From positions 1 to 6,933 of the forward strand of contig VBEQ01000134.1 of the NCBI GenBank assembly GCA_005881235.1: DNA of 6,933 bases, given 5' to 3'. This DNA is from Chloroflexota bacterium. Its GTDB lineage: Bacteria; Chloroflexota; Dormibacteria; CF-121. The position numbers and the translations under genes are program-made. Shown here piece by piece: positions 5,621-6,933 of this stretch (its first letter is position 1; each line of letters starts with the position of its first letter). A model generated the notes under the pieces. That model was not told the DNA's origin. It made no database searches and worked only from the letters and a program-made list of their open reading frames with translations.

Positions 5621-6933
5621 CTAGGACGATTGGTCCTCAGCCGAGAAATCGAATGCCCCGCGGAGATCACCGGCGACGACATCCCGGTCGCCCCATACCC
5701 CCAGGGGTGGCAGATGATAATTCCCCTCCACCCATTTCACGAGCGAACTCGTGTCGAGGAGGTCGTGGTCGACGGTGTGCCGTTTGGCATATGGTGAGAT
5801 CACAAGCAGCGGCATGCGCGGCCCGAAGCCGGCTTCGCCGCAGGCGTCGCCCATCCCGGGGTACTGGCAGCCGGACACGTTTGGCTGCCCTTGCGCGAGG
5901 GGAGCGAAGCGCGGGTCGGCCGGCAGCGGGGGCGACACGTGGTCCCACCAGCCACCGGTTTCGTCGAACGCGATGATGATGGCGGTGTGCTTCCAGTACG
6001 GGCTGGCCTGGACCCGGCTGACCAGGTTACCGATGAAGGCGTCGTCCGCAGATGGACCGGAGTAGCCGGGGTGGCCGTCGTCAGGCTTCGACGCCTTGAC
6101 CCAGGAGATCCGCGGGAGCCGCGGGATGCTTCCGCCGATTGGCGACCCGTCGAGCGCCGCGTAAAGCACCTGCAGGTCGCGCTGATGGCGGTTCGCTTCG
6201 GGGAAATTCATCCGGGGATTCCAGGCCCAGCTGTGCGTCAGGTCGGCTGTCGACGTGAAGTACTGGAACGGATCATGGTGCGCGCTGTACGCAGCACCGC
6301 TTCCGGTGGTGGCGCAGGTCCCGAAGCCGCCCTGGAACCACGCCCAGCTGACCCCTCGCGCCGACGCCTCATCGCCGAGATTGCGAATATCTTGCTGCGG
6401 CATGAAGGGCCCACCGTAGTCGTTGCAGACATCGCCGGCTGGATTCGGATCACCGTCGGTATTCGCGGTGGCCGCGACCAACCACTGCGCCCCCGAAGTG
6501 GACGGTCCGTACATGCCGCTGAAGGCGTTGTCCGCAATGGTGTACTGCGCGGCGAGCCGCCAGTAGTTCTGCAACGGCGCCGAGGCATCGCCGGCGGTGC
6601 CTTCGTAATAGCCGAGCGCCAGCGCCGGCCCGAGTGGGTTCATCTCGAAGCTGGGGCAGGGGCCGTCCGGACTGGGATTTGGTGCGGTCAGATCATTGCC
6701 GTGCTGCAGGTACTGATCCATGGCCCCGCCGTCGGCCATCTGGATCATGCTGCCGTAGTCGTGGTCGACGTCGCAGGTCGTGGCCTGGGCCGTCCCGTCG
6801 AGCCGAAATGGCGTGAACGGGCCGAGTTGCGTGCCGTCTGGCGTCGTGTGGTAGAGCTGCGCGCCGGCCGGGATGCCGTTGCTGCCCTGTCCGAAGGTTC
6901 CGAAATAGTGATCGAAGGAAATGTTCTCCTGGT
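5621..6933 (-). CDS. Phospholipase C / acid phosphatase-type phosphoesterase (5' end cut by window)
   Basis: 436 residues are visible; the reading frame enters at the window edge, so the start and any signal peptide are missing. The first visible residues are QENISFDHYFG, the N-terminal catalytic motif of the PF04185 phosphoesterase family (usually QENRSFDHYFG; here Ile replaces Arg). Later marks are CDVDHDYG (near 50-57), AWFQGG (about 197-202), SAHHDPFQYF (216-225), IIIAFDETGGWWDHV (318-332, metal-binding Asp/Glu by family analogy) and GPRMPLLVISPYAKRH (370-385). The domain is full-size for bacterial non-specific phospholipases C and runs to a TAG at 5623-5621 with no stalk or tail. The expected role is hydrolysis of phospholipid or other phosphate esters outside the cytoplasm; the exact substrate is not readable. 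It lies 220 bp upstream of the next gene, so it may be a separate transcript. It is clearly a different subtype from the phosphoesterase domain at 1014-1814. Confidence 0.93.
   Translation of the reverse strand, partial: QENISFDHYFGTFGQGSNGIPAGAQLYHTTPDGTQLGPFTPFRLDGTAQATTCDVDHDYGSMIQMADGGAMDQYLQHGNDLTAPNPSPDGPCPSFEMNPLGPALALGYYEGTAGDASAPLQNYWRLAAQYTIADNAFSGMYGPSTSGAQWLVAATANTDGDPNPAGDVCNDYGGPFMPQQDIRNLGDEASARGVSWAWFQGGFGTCATTGSGAAYSAHHDPFQYFTSTADLTHSWAWNPRMNFPEANRHQRDLQVLYAALDGSPIGGSIPRLPRISWVKASKPDDGHPGYSGPSADDAFIGNLVSRVQASPYWKHTAIIIAFDETGGWWDHVSPPLPADPRFAPLAQGQPNVSGCQYPGMGDACGEAGFGPRMPLLVISPYAKRHTVDHDLLDTSSLVKWVEGNYHLPPLGVWGDRDVVAGDLRGAFDFSAEDQSS

Overview
The window is GC-rich bacterial DNA with four protein genes, all on the minus strand, so transcription runs from high to low coordinates. 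Both edge genes are cut: the gene at 5621-6933 lacks its N-terminus and the gene at 1-1014 lacks its C-terminus. The high GC and the long Pro-Thr (PTPTPAP-type) stalks in secreted proteins recall soil Chloroflexota/Dormibacterota-like or actinobacterial genomes. That is an impression from style; there is no marker gene to confirm it.

In order of transcription: (1) 5621-6933 is a phospholipase C/acid phosphatase-type phosphoesterase (PF04185-like), starting inside its catalytic QEN motif. (2) A 220-bp gap (5401-5620) holds a nested palindrome and a strong Shine-Dalgarno in the loop of a small hairpin. (3) 3787-5400 is a 537-residue secreted or anchored protein: membrane segment, Ser/Thr-rich and Pro-Thr stalk, FN3-like domain, and a Cys/His-rich C-terminal domain I cannot name. 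(4) After 40 bp, 1011-3746 is a 911-residue secreted protein: signal segment, a short two-cysteine module, three Pro-Thr linkers alternating with two copies of a cysteine-free beta-sandwich-like domain, and a C-terminal PF04185-type phosphoesterase rich in cysteine. (5) Overlapping its stop by 4 bp (GTGA), 1-1014 is a GTG-started gene. Its N-terminus copies the two-cysteine module of the 911-residue protein, and its C-terminal domain is about 65% identical to that of the 537-residue protein.

The last three genes look like one operon. Together the set suggests an extracellular or surface-displayed phosphate-ester or phospholipid-cleaving apparatus in which modules have been shuffled between neighbours. 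The role of the duplicated Cys/His-rich domain is unknown and is the most open question here. No RNA genes, mobile elements, CRISPR arrays or intrinsic terminators were seen.
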